Shown here in pieces: positions 12,770 through 26,563 of a stretch of DNA of 64,000 nt; position 1 is the first letter of the stretch, and the number at the start of each line of letters is the position of its first letter. The notes below the pieces were generated by a model. That model saw only the letters and a program-made list of their open reading frames with translations. It was not told the DNA's origin and did not search any database. The DNA comes from Acanthochlamys bracteata. Its lineage: Eukaryota; Streptophyta; Magnoliopsida; Pandanales; Velloziaceae. Where the stretch lies: assembly GCA_019914995.1 (NCBI GenBank), contig CM034130.1, positions 5,704,001 to 5,768,000 on the forward strand, read 5' to 3'. The translations under genes were made by a program, and so were the position numbers.

Positions 12770-13347
12770 TCTCACGTATATTATTATGGATTTTTTAATT
12801 TCCTTTTTTTTAGCATCGGTAGTCTTTTTCATAGTATTGAACACGGGGCCAACACCAAGTGTGACTGCTCAGATGTGTCCATTTTAAAGTTTACTCGAAG
12901 GTGTACAGCATGCCCTGATCAGTTAAGAATTCAGAAACGTGAGGCTTTTCCATTTCTACTAATTTTTCCTTACTCAATTTCTTAAAGGCTTCTTAGATCT
13001 AAGCTGTCAGTGACTGGATTCATCACCTTGTCTCTGCGTGCCGCCTTACCCTCAGGTGCATATATAAACAAGTTATGCGCTTGACTTTATTTTGCTCATT
13101 CTTTCTTTATTATTATGTCGCATTACATGCATTATTCTAGATAATTTTCGCTAGATAGGAATTATTAAGTTAATCTTCAACTTTGTCTACATCTAAAGGT
13201 GATACGTACACAATGTTTGTATCCTGCCAATCATTATAGAAATATATACTCAGGAAGCTTGTAGACAGGCAAAGCTTTATAATCTAAATCTAAGTGGCCC
13301 TGTGGCAAGATATCTCTGTGTTTGTGTTCCCCTTCGCCCTCACTCAT

Positions 13348-13605
13348 GGGCTTATTTACCTAAACTTTAAAATTATTTTTTTTTTCAAATTCACTTTTAA
13401 ATTAACGTAAACACAATTTTAGATAATTTTTTTGTCAACAATTTATTTTTTAAAATTTAAATTTTAAAATAAAATTTTATTTTTAAATTTATTTTTAATA
13501 AAGTAAAAACAAAATTTTATTTTTATCAACTCATTTTTAAATACAACCTTATTTTTTATAAATTCTCTTTCAAAAACTAAATTATAACCAAGGTAAACAA
13601 GCTCC
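13348..13605. repeat. MITE-like AT-rich repeat with imperfect terminal inverted repeats
   Basis: The left end is GGGCTTATTTACCT; the right end AGGTAAACAAGCTCC reads in reverse as GGAGCTTGTTTACCT. The inside is nearly all A and T with no coding. The ends resemble those of the repeat at 36463-36678. A target duplication is not clear here. Confidence 0.5.
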
Positions 13606-13837
13606 ATTTGTCTAATATAAGTAAGCTCTTGTTTTCAACTTTGTTCACTAGTTGTTCGTTTGTTTTCATCACGTTATGGTATTGTTTTTAATTAGAATAA
13701 GTATTATTCAGTGTCGATCTTTTATTCTTTACATCCAAGTCAAGGATGATATGAATGTTTTCTCAAATATGAGCCTGATGATTTCAACATGTCTCGTCTG
13801 CATGTTGGTTTGATTCAGAATTAGGATGTCTGATACT

Positions 13838-14040
13838 ACTTATAAAATAAAATTTTTTTTAAAATAAAAAATATTTTTATTTTTAAAAAAAATAATAAAA
13901 ATATATAGTAAAAAATTTTATTATGTAAAATTTTTTATATTTTTTAAATTTTTAAATAAATTTTTATATATTTATAAAATATATATTAAAAAATATATAA
14001 TTAAAAATTAAAAAGTTGTGTTTGTCAAACACAATGCCAA
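13838..14040. repeat. AT-rich dispersed repeat, type B
   Basis: It shares an ordered set of words (AAAATATTTTTATTTTT, AATAATAAAAATAT, TTTTATTATGTAAAATTTTTT, TATATTAAAAAATAT) with the copies at 50468-50695 and, more weakly, 50155-50400. It ends at CCAAACGG. It is non-coding and probably a MITE or other short non-autonomous transposon. Confidence 0.55.
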
Positions 14041-15589
14041 ACGGACTAGCTCTGTTGTGATACATCAAGCGATACGTATAACTTGCTTTTTATTGGAAAA
14101 AGTTATGTCTGATCAATCATGGCTTATGTGCAGGTAAAAGAACATACCAAAAATGTCACATGGGAATGCCTGCATTTTCACTGTTGTAGAAGATCTGGAG
14201 ATGCCTTTGAACTTTCTTTTGATTGTTCATCCGTGGTAGTCATGACAAGACTTATACATACAACTGCGACTCTTATGAAATGCCATTCATATTGGGGAAT
14301 GTCTTTGTTCTCCTGTTTCCGTTTCTTTTCTTCTTTTGCGAACGTAGTAATCAATTTTCAATAATCATTAGAGGTCAATAGTAATAATAGTGTTGGAAAT
14401 GTTAATTAAAATATATTAAATAAAATTTTAATAAAAGTAAAATTTCATATGAAATAAATAATTTTAAAATAATAATTGCAAAATATTAAATTTAATATAT
14501 ATAAAATAGTAATGTGGTAATTGAAAGATGGCTGAAACCAAACATAATTTTGTGGATGATTTTAACACTGTCAGACTTTTATTAGTTTTATCTATAATTA
14601 TGTTTCACCGTACTTCGTTAGCAGAACACAATGGCCAGTATAACTCTAATATCAAGACAGCATCCCCACTCTGTCAGGCTATCGGTTTCCACTAATCATT
14701 TAAAAATCTCATCAATTTTGTTTGAAAGTACATATAAGAGAATTAAACAATCACCTCATTTCATTATTCCATGGTTCTTTTCTTGATCATATAACTAAGG
14801 TGAAGTATCCACCCTAAATCATTGGCATAAAACAAAAACAAAACACAAGTACATGAAAGCAACTCAGAAAGAAAACAAAAACAAAATTATGCTGTGAAAA
14901 AGACTTTTGATTTCTGACATAAGTAGTGCAGAGAATTAAAATCTGGATAAGTCGAATTAAGTGGTTTCTTTTGTTCTAGTTTATTATAGTAGATAAACAA
15001 TCAACAATCATCTAACATCAAAGAGGGCAGATCTCTTACTACCTAAGCAAGATGTAGCATACTCTAAAAGTACACAGTCCTATTGGACATTAGTCGAGCT
15101 TGTCTACGGCAAAGGAGACCAATTAATATGTACTTTGAAAGTATATGTATTAAATTGCTCATAGAATGACTTGTATATGAATACCGAGCCAAAGTAGAGG
15201 CCGAGAGTAACTCAACAAATAACATTCATTTCTATATCATTATGGCTTTACATAAGAAGAAGATTCTGTAAAAGAGTTTTTCTTTTATAAAAATTGAATA
15301 ACCATTTTATCTTTTAATTCTATTTTGCTAACCTTTTGTTAAATAATTTTTTTTACCTATTTTTTACTAAAACAGATCGAAGTATCCTGCGAACTTTTTT
15401 TCCACCTTACGAATGCTCAAATCCTAAATATACGCTGTATTTTATTATAATAAATATTGTAAAAATTTTCAAATATTTATTAGAATCTATTGATTAAATA
15501 CTAGTTTCTCATCCGAAAGGCTTGAGTACAAGTCCCTACAAAGAACAAATCCTGTATTAAATATTTTCTTTATTTAGTTTATAAGATCT

Positions 15590-15722
15590 TAAACGTAAAT
15601 TTTTTTTATATTTTTAAATTTTAAAATAAATTTTATAAAATATTATAAAAAAATTTATTAAAAGTATGAAATATTTTAGAGTTGTTGAAATGAAGTAAAA
15701 TGCACTCCCAAACGCACTCATA
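15590..15722. repeat. AT-rich MITE-like repeat ending CCAAACGCACTC
   Basis: It is similar to the repeat at 1-115: both share ATAAAATATTATAAAAAA, AATGAAGTA and a right end with CCAAACG. The left boundary is not clear. No coding. Confidence 0.5.
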
Positions 15723-16756
15723 ATCTAATTACCAGACTCCTTACAACGATCTCTTCATAACAGGTCATAAAGTTCTGGAAATATTTTTGGTTTTTGTAGT
15801 AAATATAGGTTAGAAATTTTATTTGAAGACAAAAACAAAGATTTGGAAAAACAAAAATAGAGAGTAAAATTATTATTGACTAAAAGAACCATATTAATAT
15901 ATACCTAGCTATAGCTCTTGTAATTATAAAACACTTGAACTACAACTTTGTGAAAGTGGAGAAAGGATTCTTGAAATGGACTGGTTTTAGGTATGTGACA
16001 AGGAACAGATGTTGACCCATCAAGAAAGGAGATAAACTCAACAAACAAAACTTAATCAATTTCTAGCTACAAGTTGCGATATATATATATATGCACATAC
16101 CTGCAGTGTATCTATATATGCTTATCATATCTATAGTTCCCCGGCCCTAACTTCTCAGAGTAAAACTTCAATCAGCGCTCCATTCTTTTCTTATAGAGAG
16201 AAAAGAAAACAATTAAAAACCATGACAAAACCAGTTAAAACTTCTCCAACTTTTTCATTACAGGCAGTTACATTACATGGAGCAGAGACAGAGTAGCACT
16301 AGTAGTAGTAGAAGAACAAGAAGAAGAAGAAGAAACCCCACAAACTTTTGGCCTATACCAAAAAAGTCCACAAGGACAGATCTTCTGTCTACCATGGATA
16401 TATGAATTCCATGTTGTTATGATTGTTTACTTCTTTTGTATAGCTAGCTAGAGTGACAACAAAGAATTATAGCTAGTAGCTAGCATGCTTCTATAAGACC
16501 TTCATCAGTACCACTAGTGAAAAATCATTTGAGATACACACAGACCTTCTTCCTTCCATCTCCGAATCCTTCTAGCTGCCACTCTTGTTTGAGAGTGTGG
16601 GACTGTTTTCTCGGTTCAGTATATTGTTTCTTCACAGCAGCCATAGCTAGGGAAGAGAAAGAAAACAGTTTAGTTAAATAGCTAGCGTGTGAAGTACTGA
16701 AGTTATAAATACTCATTGAAGGAATCAAGCAAAGCAAGGAGAGATGAGTAAGGTTC

Positions 16757-17483
16757 ATGGAGAGCTATAGATCAATGGCAAATTACTCTAGAGTTGGTGA
16801 AACAGGTCTTTCAGAAGCTGGCCAGATGCCTCTCTCCTACGCACCAGCTATGATTCATGCCCCCACGCAAGCTACTGCTCCCACTAATCTCTTGTAATGA
16901 TTAATTCATCTTCTCCTTCTTTTTATTTCATTTTCTATTTTATTATTAATTGATTAATGATGCTTTCTTTATAACGTTGCTTTCGTTAATCTTTTTCTAT
17001 TCTTTCTTCTTCAATCTTTTCTGCAAACTTTTCTATCGCGGGTCTCCGCATGGTTTTCTTTCTTTTGCATGCATCTTCTTGCTATCAATCATATCGTATA
17101 TGTGATTTCTTCACAAAAATCTATATATGCTACTTATCATTTCATTGCCATGAGCTTTCCTAAAATGGGCAATCAGCACTTGTTTTCAGATCTTTCAGTT
17201 ATCGTTCTTTTTTTTCCATTACCTAGCTCCTAGTAATTAATCATTTCATGATATTGCACGGGCAATTTGTTAATTATATGTAAATGCAATGTTGCTTTTG
17301 TCATACTCTAATGGGCTACACATCTTTCACCACCACCATGTTTGTTAATCAACTTTGAAGTCTTTCAGCCTAATCCATTCATGCTTTTCTTTTGCTTATT
17401 CTTCTGCAAAGTTTGAGTTCCATGTATTAAAATCCAAGTCAGATGACATATTCCATTATCCACTATATATCACTTGCTTCTTG

Positions 17484-17519
<36 letters not shown>

Positions 17520-20500
17520 TTGGAGCTTGTTGCTATTGATCATTGCCCCATGCATGGTTTGTACTTAACGGATAATCCTGGTTCTTGCTTAACCTGCAGC
17601 AGTGACTCAGATGGTTCTGCTGCTTACTTTGGTGAACTTGAAGAAGCTCTCAAGCATATGCAGGGAGTTGGCTTCTCAAACAACAATCTAGACGCAAAGT
17701 GTAAGTCCTCTCTCTCTCTCTCTCTCTCTTTCTCTTTCTGAAGTATATATTGAAGTTGAGATTTTTGATAGAAAAGAAATATATAGATATACATAGCAAG
17801 GTTGAGAAAAAACAAAGTTTTCAAATGGTCTACACAAGGGAAGGTGGTGGCAGGTTTGCCTTTAACCACCAAGCATGCCATTGCAGAAGTAGCTTCAGTA
17901 CTGATCGATCAGCTAGTCACATGAGCAGAGAAGAGTTTGAATTGTGTGAACCCCTGCAAAGACCATAGGCAGTACAGAAAACCTACTACTACTTTTTTTT
18001 CCTCATTGCAGACTTATAGCTAGGTGAAAGGATTAAGTTTCTTTCCAATAACTGACACTTGCGATATCTGTTTGTTTTCCATTTTCTTCCTTCATTGATT
18101 CTGCTAACAGCTTTATTTGATTTTCTTCTGCTGCAATGCTATATATATTGTACATCTTTCCTTTCCTTCTGCAGCTTGCTTTGCAGCAACAGCAGCGGGG
18201 CACAGGCCTCCTACACTTGAGATCTTCCCTTCTTGGCCAATGAGATTCCAGCAAGCTCCCTGCAGGGTATGATTATAAGAAGTAATATATATAATTAAAC
18301 ATAAAAAAGACATGTATATGGACAAGATATATTAATTGCTTGACTTGGTTTTCTTTGTTCTTGGGTTCTTGAAAAAAGGGAAATTGTTCACTGTCAACAA
18401 CAGAAAGCACTGATTCAGGGTACTCACCAGTCTCAGAACAACAACAGTGTTCAGAGAAGCAGCAACAGCAACAACTGTTTCATCATCAGCAGCATCGGCA
18501 AGAGATAAGGGTCATGCCTGGGGAAGAAGCCTTGAATATTGCAACAGAAGCAAATGATCATCAGCATAAAACTTCAGAGAAGGTACTGTTTTGGATTTAT
18601 GTTCTATGTTCTTATTTCTTAACATATCCAGTAACTTCAAGCACAACTACCAAGGAATTAATAACTCACCAGTAATGTGTTTTGCAACTTTGTCCATAAC
18701 ATTATTATGTCAAGATCCCAAGTACTGATTCTTGCCTTCTTCTGTTCATTCATAGATGTGTTGTTTCCTTTTTCTTTTCTTTTCTTCTCTATGTTGTTAT
18801 ATATCTACGAACGGACATCTTGACAAAAAATTCCTACAATTGTTAACCATTCACTATTAGACTACAGCAGTAACACTCCTTGTCTTGTTGGTCCTATGGC
18901 TATGAGAGTCAATGTTTCTTTCTTCCTGCTAGCTTCTATGTATATAATAACTTTGCTTCTTTAATGATCATATAATGACTTGAAGATATTAATTAATTAT
19001 GTAATCTTAATTTGCAAGCTGGAAAGAATATTTAATCATAGAACATATTCTGAGATACAACAATTGGTTCTACATATACTTTTTTCTGGACAAGCATTTG
19101 TTCACCTGCATTTTTAAAGTAATCACCACAAATGTATAGTTTATTCTCATATAGTATTCCCTGTAAAATTTTCTAAATAAATTTCTTTTCTTTGGTTGTA
19201 TGTATTTGACAAATTCGTCATTCTTTTTTTTTTTGTGGTGGTTATTACCAGAGAAAAGTTGGTGTTTCAATTTCAAGGAAAGATGGGAGACCCCTTGACG
19301 ATAAGGTGATTCATTCTTTCTTTCAATATTTGACATTTCGATGAGTCTTTTCCCTCCCATATATATAGAAGAAAAATGCATGTAGTTAATGCATGAAAGC
19401 TTCATGAATGCATATATACTATAGCTAAAACAGGTATGAGTTGTGAGATAAATTTGTTTGCGAACAGACCTTGAGACGTTTAGCTCAAAATCGAGAAGCT
19501 GCGAGGAAAAGCCGGCTAAGAAAAAAGGTGAAAAATCAATCAATCTGCAATAGAGAAAATTTGTTTGAAAAATAATCCAACCATCAAGTTCCTGCAGGCT
19601 TATGTACAGCAACTTGAGACCAGTAGAATTAAGCTCGCTCAACTTGAACAAGATCTCCAACGAGCTCGATCACAGGTTAAAATGAATTTATATACACTTT
19701 AATATACACGCGTTGCCTTTGTTAAATTAAATTCTTTATGTTCTATATATCTTCTTTTTCCTATTTGTTTCGCTTCAGGGTGGTGTTTTTGCCAGTAGCA
19801 ACGATGCTAATATTAGTTCTGGTAATTAACAGAAACACTAACACTTCCACTACAAGTTAAAAAAAAAACACGTATATTGACTTCTTGTTGTCATTGAATC
19901 AAAGGTGCTGCAATGTTTGATATGGAATACGCGAGATGGATTGAAGAGAACTACAAGCACATGTCAGAGCTACGCAACGGTCTTCAATCTCACCTAGGCG
20001 ACAGTGATCTTAGAGTCATCGTTGATGAATGCCTCTTTCACTACGATGAGATATTTCGTCTCAAGGGTGCTGCTGCAAGAGCAGATGTTTTTCATCTCAT
20101 CACCGGCATGTGGACAACTCCTGCAGAACGTTGTTTCTTATGGATAGGCGGATTCCGACCATCTGAACTACTCAAGGTTTAGTATAATTTCAATTCATAC
20201 AGTACTAGGAATGGCTATTGAGATGTACATGCGAAGGTGAAATGTTATCTAGAAAATGTTTGAATTGCAGATTTTGATACCGCAACTAGATCCACTAACT
20301 GACCAGCAGCTAGTAGGAATCTGTAACCTTAGGCAGTCATCACAGCAAGCGGAGGAGGCACTATCGCAGGGTCTTGAACAGCTGCAGAGCTCACTTGCCG
20401 ACACAATAGCAAACGGGTCTTTCGATGCCTGCAGTACTACTGTTGACATAGGGAATTACATGGGTCATATGGCCGTTGCATTGCAGAAGCTTGCAAGTCT

Positions 20501-21480
20501 TGAAGGATTCATTAAACAGGTATATACAGATTCATGTACAAAAAATTTCATTATGCACGATTCATTAATTGGTGGTCCTAACTAAAATGCATTTCAAAAT
20601 CAGCTGGCTCAAAAAAATGGTACAAATTTTGTTTTCGGTGGAGTAAAAGTTTTTTTGTTGCGGTTGTTGTTGTGATATATTTAATAAGTTGCGAAAAAGA
20701 CCTAACCACCTAACTGTTTGTTTCAAGTTTTATGTGCATATGTATAGTGCAAGAAATTAATGATACTTGAATTATTAAGAATAGTGATAACTTGCCCTTT
20801 CGTCACCCAATATAGAATCATGCATCAACTAATTAATTGTGTTGTTTATATTCTTTTATTGATCTTATAGAGGACAAGATATAGAACATCTTTATTGTCT
20901 TTTTCAAGTGTTATCACCTACCAATTATTTGAGCATGATTGAAAGAATCCAAGCTATATAACAACAACTGTTCAAAATTCACGCGATCCTAATTACTGTT
21001 TTACATAATGTTTCAATGTTGATATAGTGAAAACATAGTCAGCTTCTTTTGATATCTTTGCATTTTCAAGGAATATGCAAATCTTTGTGAATCTTAAATT
21101 TTGTTCTTTCAATTTCTGAAAACTGTATGTATGTGTGTAGGCTGATAACTTGAGGCAGGAAACTTTGCACCAATTGCGGAGAGTGTTAACAGTTCGGCAA
21201 GCAGCAAGATGTTTTCTTGCTATAGGAGAGTACAACAATCGTCTCCGAACACTTAGCTCCTACTGGGCTTCCCGTCCTCAAGAGTACGTAAGATATTTTA
21301 CTAACATTACTTCACATAAACTAGACATTTTATTCATTGCCATGAAGGATTGATTGATGTTGTGCCGTTTGTGGCAGGAACATTAACTTGATAACTGGTG
21401 AAGAGAATGCATTCCCCACAACTACAGACCTTCAGATAATTCACCAACCGGCGCCGCATAGTCATATTGCATCCTTCTAA
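16757..21480 (+). CDS. TGA9: TGA-class bZIP transcription factor, TGA9 type (twelve exons, 511 aa)
   Basis: Nuclear DNA-binding protein of the clade IV TGA factors, which bind TGACG sites; Arabidopsis TGA9/TGA10 act in anther development with CC-type glutaredoxins. Exons: 16757-16893, 17600-17700, 18175-18266, 18379-18582, 19252-19305, 19468-19527, 19598-19675, 19779-19821, 19905-20176, 20271-20519, 21141-21283, 21378-21480; all GT-AG, phases agree. The N-terminus has RVGETGLSEAG, FGELEEAL and LEIFPSWPMRFQQ, which I associate with TGA9 more than TGA10. A Gln/His-rich segment follows (about residues 130-165). Basic region RRLAQNREAARKSRLRKK is at about 199-216, the short leucine zipper at 217-242, and the DOG1/TGA domain from FDMEYARW (about 262) to about 475. 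Start is the first in-frame ATG; a second Met at residue 7 (MANYSRVGE) is equally plausible as start. The gene looks intact. Confidence 0.93.
17487..17515. repeat. (AT)n microsatellite in TGA9 intron 1
   Basis: About fourteen uninterrupted AT units in the first intron, about 85 bases before exon 2. A (CT)n run of about eleven units lies directly after the exon 2 donor at about 17707-17730. Confidence 0.9.
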
Positions 21481-22705
21481 CTGATGAACCTTGAGAGAAT
21501 TATATAACTGTTCTTTTGTTCATTGATTTCTTGTTTTTCAATGGAAGAGATGGATCAATCATGAGAGTGTAGGGAGCTAGAAAATCTTGTACTTTGTTCA
21601 ACTTTATATTTATCGGTCTAGCGCATATAAGATAATATATATAGTTGTTGTTCTCTCTTCTCCATTAGTGCGTTCTTTCATGGATAACAAAAAAACTAAA
21701 CTGCTTTACATTTAATCGTTTTGTGTCAAATTGCAGAGATTTGATAAAAATGAAGGCTTTAATTTGCCTCTTCTTAATTCAGTGGTTTTCTTTTTCTCGT
21801 TTCTTTTTGTTGAGTGGATTTGGTACAACGTTTTATAGAACTTTTCCTTTTTATTTTTTGGATTAAGCAACAATGAACCTGTGAAACCCCTGAAAGAGCA
21901 AAAGGTCAGGATTTTAATTTTGTTTGTGATGAGTGCTGCTTCCAATTGAGTTTTTCTGTTTTGTTTTACTCTTCTAGTTTGAAGTAAACCAAGGAAGATG
22001 TTTAAAAATACTTTTGAAAATGAGCTTTTATAAAGCAAAAGTATTTTAAATTTTTTTTAAAAACGAGTTTTATTTTTTTATTTAAAAAAATAATAATAAT
22101 AAATAATAATAATAATAAATTATTAAAAATATAAAATAAAAAGTTGGAATGAAAAATTGTTGAAAGATTTAGTCAAACAGCACCTAATGATGTCCTCTAT
22201 ATATATGTTGGAAGCTTTTGAAGAATATGCATGGCTGAATTTGTCTTGGTGTATTCTAGTTTTGGTTTCATGTCCTTAAAGTTTTTGCAGAAGGTGCCAA
22301 TTTAGCTGCAGGTTGTAAGCAATGAAAGTCAGAATTCATTATCAAGAAAATTAAGAAAGGATGAAACTGTGCATACACAGTTTACATGTTCTGACATGGA
22401 TAGTCAGCTATTTCAATGATGCAATTGCATTAAGTATCGTATCGAGTATTGGTCGATCAATATGCATCATATAAATATGTAAGAATGCATCAAAAACTTT
22501 ATAGAAACATCAAAAGAGAAGTGTTGAGAATCCCTTGAAAAAATGTAGAGCAGAAATCGCTCTTTGTTACTAAACCATCTGTATCTTTTACCGAGACATC
22601 GCTGTGAAAACAACTAATTCTAAGACCTATCTTCCTATATCACATTTCAAAACTTTTATCTTAAAAAGAAGTGATTTGCCAAAAAGAAAGGAGAAAACTA
22701 TTTTC
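21481..22705. other. Spacer between convergent genes TGA9 and the phosphatase-like gene
   Basis: It contains the 3' UTRs of both converging genes and an AT-rich repeat at about 22022-22190 (AATAATAAT runs ending near CAAACAGCACC then TAA, compatible with a Tourist-like right end). No further gene seen. Confidence 0.55.
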
Positions 22706-25381
22706 TTAAGTAGCCCGAGACGTTGTCCAATCTTCTAAGGTTTTCCGGTGCTGAGCATTCATTCTAATCCGTGGTCGCTTTTCACGTATTATCTTTTCAG
22801 CAGCTTTCCAATCTTCTGCATCACCAATCTCAACTAGAAGGGCTGACATTACGCAAACGCTCCTTCCATGTCCTGTTGAACATTTTATAGACTTACAAGC
22901 TTCAGAATTGAAGATATATATACTTGAAGTAGATTCCAGCAAATGGTAAGGACAAAAGGATTCAGCCGGATATAGTAAACCAGGACAATTATGCAGAAAA
23001 AGACAAATTTCAAGAACATACTACCCAACTGCAAGGATTTCAAAAGGAAACAAAAAAGAACCAGTAAGAAAGGTCTTGCAGCACAGGTATTTTCATTTAA
23101 GTGCTGCGTTAGTAAGCCAGCTCTAGAATTTCACCCACGAAGTTGTCGAATTGTCAATATTTGGGGAGACAAATTGGCCAACGGTGGCAATAGCAACTAT
23201 TGAACCAGATATAGACGCCCGAGTAGGTTCTCTGGGACCTTGCACTCCACTAAACGCTCTCTTTCTAGATGTCAAAGAAGCTATTTAGTTACTAAGAGTC
23301 TGTTCTAGTCTACGCACAGGACAGATTTAATGGTGAGAATAATTACACAACTGAGAAGGCTGCTTCAACACTGTTGTCTTTAATATCATTCAAGAACATT
23401 AAACAGCTTCTAGGCCATCTGCTCCTCTAAATCCCGATTGGATCTGACTCTGGTATTGCAATGCAGACTCTAAGCATGAACGGATATACTTACCATTCAG
23501 AATCATTTATTCAAACAAGTCATATGTAGGAGGTGTTCAAGCAATGGATTATATTATATGTATCAGACGTAATAGATTGATAGTGTATCTGCCGCAATCT
23601 GCAATATAACTAACTCAAATGAATTGAAAGTTACAAATTAATGAATCTAATTATGATCTTTAATATTATGACAACTGGTGGTTCACGAATAACCCTACAT
23701 GAAGCTAGAGACATCTATCGGGTGAAGGCGCTCTGAAATGCCTGGACAAAGAAACAATAAACAAGCAATTATGTACAGGCAAAAGAAAGTATGATACTTT
23801 TGCATAGGTCTAGAATACACTTTTGCATGGACTCTGAGATTGAACCTTACATGTCATATGCGAACAAAGAAGAAGGTTTACATTCGATCACCTTTATGAA
23901 AGTCAATAGGCTTGTACAAGACCTAAATCTGATTAAAATGATGAATGACACGTTAATTTCCAGTATTGGTTTCAAAGTAGAAAGCATAGAACTTGACCAC
24001 TGACCTGGCTGCAAACCTCAATGCTAAAGTGCCTTAGCAGACTATTATGAAGGAACTAATTATGCGGGTGGTTCTACATGGCCATTAATTCTGTAACATG
24101 GAAACTATCCATCCACAAGAATTCCAAGAATGCCCATATTGCGGAATCAGCAGTTTCACTCGAAGGATACTGACATACAAACTATGAATTCAAGTAATAA
24201 CATCAGATCGCCTAAACTTCAGAAAACAGAGTGAATTCGGAAAGACTCACCATTTGCACAATGGATGTATATGGGCTTATTCTGAGCTCTCTTTCCGAGA
24301 GCCCACTTGATAGCAGACTCAATATCTGATGGCTTTGGTGATCTAGTATCCCATGTCGCAATACAGAGATAGTCATTGTCTGAAATCACAGAGCACCTTG
24401 GTAGTTCACAGGTGCAATCAATAACTGCTGGTTGGCCGGGTGGTAAATGAGTACAAGATATAGGCCACCCTCCAACATATAGGCCACAAGACACCTCGTG
24501 ATAAACCGCTTCCTTCCTCTTCATTCTTTTGAGCAACACATTTATTTGAGCCAAAACTAGAAATTGGCCAAACAGAAGCATCGACCAGAATGGAAATCCT
24601 CCATCACGTCTCTTTCCCAAGAGCTGCGGATAATTTAACACTGGATGGGCTGCAATAGTAACCAAATATCCAATAAAAGAATTCACCAGAAGAACTGTGT
24701 AAGTCAATTTCATGCCAACCATCTTGAGATACATAGCTGATACCAATAATGCAGTTGCTGCTACTCCAATGACTTTAGATATACCCATTATTCCTTTTCT
24801 AGAAAGAAAGCATCTGCCTGAATGGTTCTCACCTCAAAGGTTTTCTGTCAATCAAATAGCCCCAACATAAGCATTCCGCCTAAAGAAAAGTATGCATGCA
24901 GACATCACTTTCAATTAGGAGGGAAAGCAAAGAAATGAAAAAGCCACTACATTAGAGGCAAATCCACTATCCTTAGCTATACATTTCGCAATACCTTTGT
25001 TCCTAGGGAATAATTTTAGAGTAGCTCTAAAATTTTTATAAGTTAACCTGTCAAGAAAGGTTCTTTACATATACTCTCACCATAAATATGAGAACTGACT
25101 TTCCTGAACAACATTTCCTTATAAAAGTAAAGTAGAAAGAACAACCAAAATCCAATATTTTTTTTTCATTTTTCAAGCTTGTGCCTAGGAATTTGCAGAA
25201 ATGAAAATTCTTGGAAGTCCAAAACCATTCGTCAAAGACGACAAGAACCATCTTATTTCATTAAAAAGAAACTTAAATGTAGAAAAAATAAATTCAATGA
25301 GAGATGCAGAGAGGGATCTTACTCCATTTCCGGCAGCCACAAGCTTGAAGGAGGAGGAGAAGAAGAGCAGATCAGGGTCAT
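22706..25381 (-). CDS. Membrane-anchored dual-specificity phosphatase-like protein (three exons, 257 aa)
   Basis: Plant member of the family often labelled YnbD-like, a Cys-dependent phosphatase of unknown substrate. Exons (minus): 25381-25323, 24798-24251, 22872-22706; GT-AG, phases agree. The exon 2 acceptor TTTCTTTCTAG lies next to an in-frame stop, so exon 1 at about 25350 is inferred from a good donor (GGA|GTAAGA) and clean phase. Starts are possible at residue 1, at Met19 or in exon 2 (Met24). Hydrophobic segments near residues 28-50 and 52-72 predict one or two membrane helices. The catalytic loop HCANGHGRS (199-207) fits HCX5R(S/T), split by intron 2 after the Gly; Cys200 and Arg206 are the key residues. 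WDTRSP upstream may supply the general acid. The product ends in DWTTSRAT. Confidence 0.85.
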
Positions 25382-26563
25382 TGATTGAGATCGAGATAAC
25401 GTTCCCATTTAATGCACTCCCAAATCCAACTAGATAATAAAAATTTGGTAAGGTTGATAAAATACATTAATAAATAAAAAACAAACAATTCATTTATTTT
25501 AATGTAATGCAGAATAATAAGATAGTTGCTAGCGCGGGAAGAGGCCCGCCACCTGAACACAGCGCCACCGCGTCTCCCGGTAGACCTCGTCATGCAAACC
25601 CCTGCCCCTTTCTTTCCTACTATCGTTATGCAATATCAGGCCTCTAAATAATTTTTTTTCTTCTTCGTATACACATTCTACCAATGGTAACAGCAGTATA
25701 TACCATTAAAGTCAAGTCACTTACAGAACTGCTTGATAAGAGTACACAGTTATCTTCTATAGCAGCGAAGAAGCATGTGTAGAAAGCACAGTTGTAAGCA
25801 ACGTCTTTCTCCGCTAAAGAAGAAGCTCTTTAGAGTTGAAGTGCCAGAGTACTGCTTAAGTATTGTATTAGGTATCACTGTTTGTACCTTTTTTTCTCTA
25901 TTGTTCTGTTGAGATACAATGAAATACGTACCTCACCACGAATGTTATAACGTGATTGGTAAATTTGGCGAGAACTATACAAATTGGGCTAGTCACTCAG
26001 GTATCCAAAGTTACTCTTTTAAGTGTCTATATATGCGTCTTCAAAAACATTATCCACGAGCACAGTAGAGCGAGTACCAAAAGCACTCGCGTCTTTTTAC
26101 AAGCAATAACTACTTCCAAGAAAATGTATCCTAGTCCACCACCAGAAGATTGACGTGCAAATTTCCATCAATAAAGAGACGATACTTAGCAGCAAGAGCT
26201 AGCCGCAGATAAGAGCAGAAGAAGGTTGGGGACAACTCTTTCAAAGATTTGAAGTATTATTCCAAAACTTGCACTGTACAAATATTAATCAACAATCTTG
26301 CCATGTTGAAGCTTAAAGAAATACAACCGACACAACCACTCTTGTCAAATTACAATTTCATACAGAGAGAGCTCCCACTACCAGATAGGTCAAGAACTAT
26401 TGGGATACCAAGATGATGAGGTTTTGGAGATTATTAAAAAAAATGGGTTGCCTAGTTACACTTCTAAGCTGCTTGTGGGAGACATCATTTTGGGGTTAGC
26501 TGTATCATATGGAAGTCACTAGATCTACTCTTAAGTATGCACAGGAGGTATAACCAGCTCACT
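25382..26563. other. Spacer between two minus-strand genes
   Basis: It contains the promoter of the phosphatase-like gene and, next to 26563, the 3' UTR of the large gene. About 25700-26000 could be an old repeat but has no landmarks I can name. Nothing else supported. Confidence 0.5.

Larger units (their letters stand above)
11809..16756. other. Gene-poor spacer between the copia element and TGA9
   Basis: About 5 kb with no gene I can support. It holds a perfect hairpin (12730-12769), three MITE-like repeats (13348-13605, 13838-14040, 15590-15722) and ordinary AT-rich DNA. Open frames such as 14119-14364 and 12132-12323 show no family features. The last few hundred bases (about 16200-16756), with a GAA-rich run at 16318-16336, should be the TGA9 promoter and leader. 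Confidence 0.6.

Noticed and set aside
19070-19660. 196-residue open frame on the minus strand
   Set aside because: It overlaps TGA9 exons 5-7 on the other strand, has low-complexity Lys/Tyr-rich content and no family features.
25680-26000. Possible solo LTR between the phosphatase-like and large genes
   Set aside because: No TG...CA ends with a target duplication could be set, and no paired copy exists in the window.
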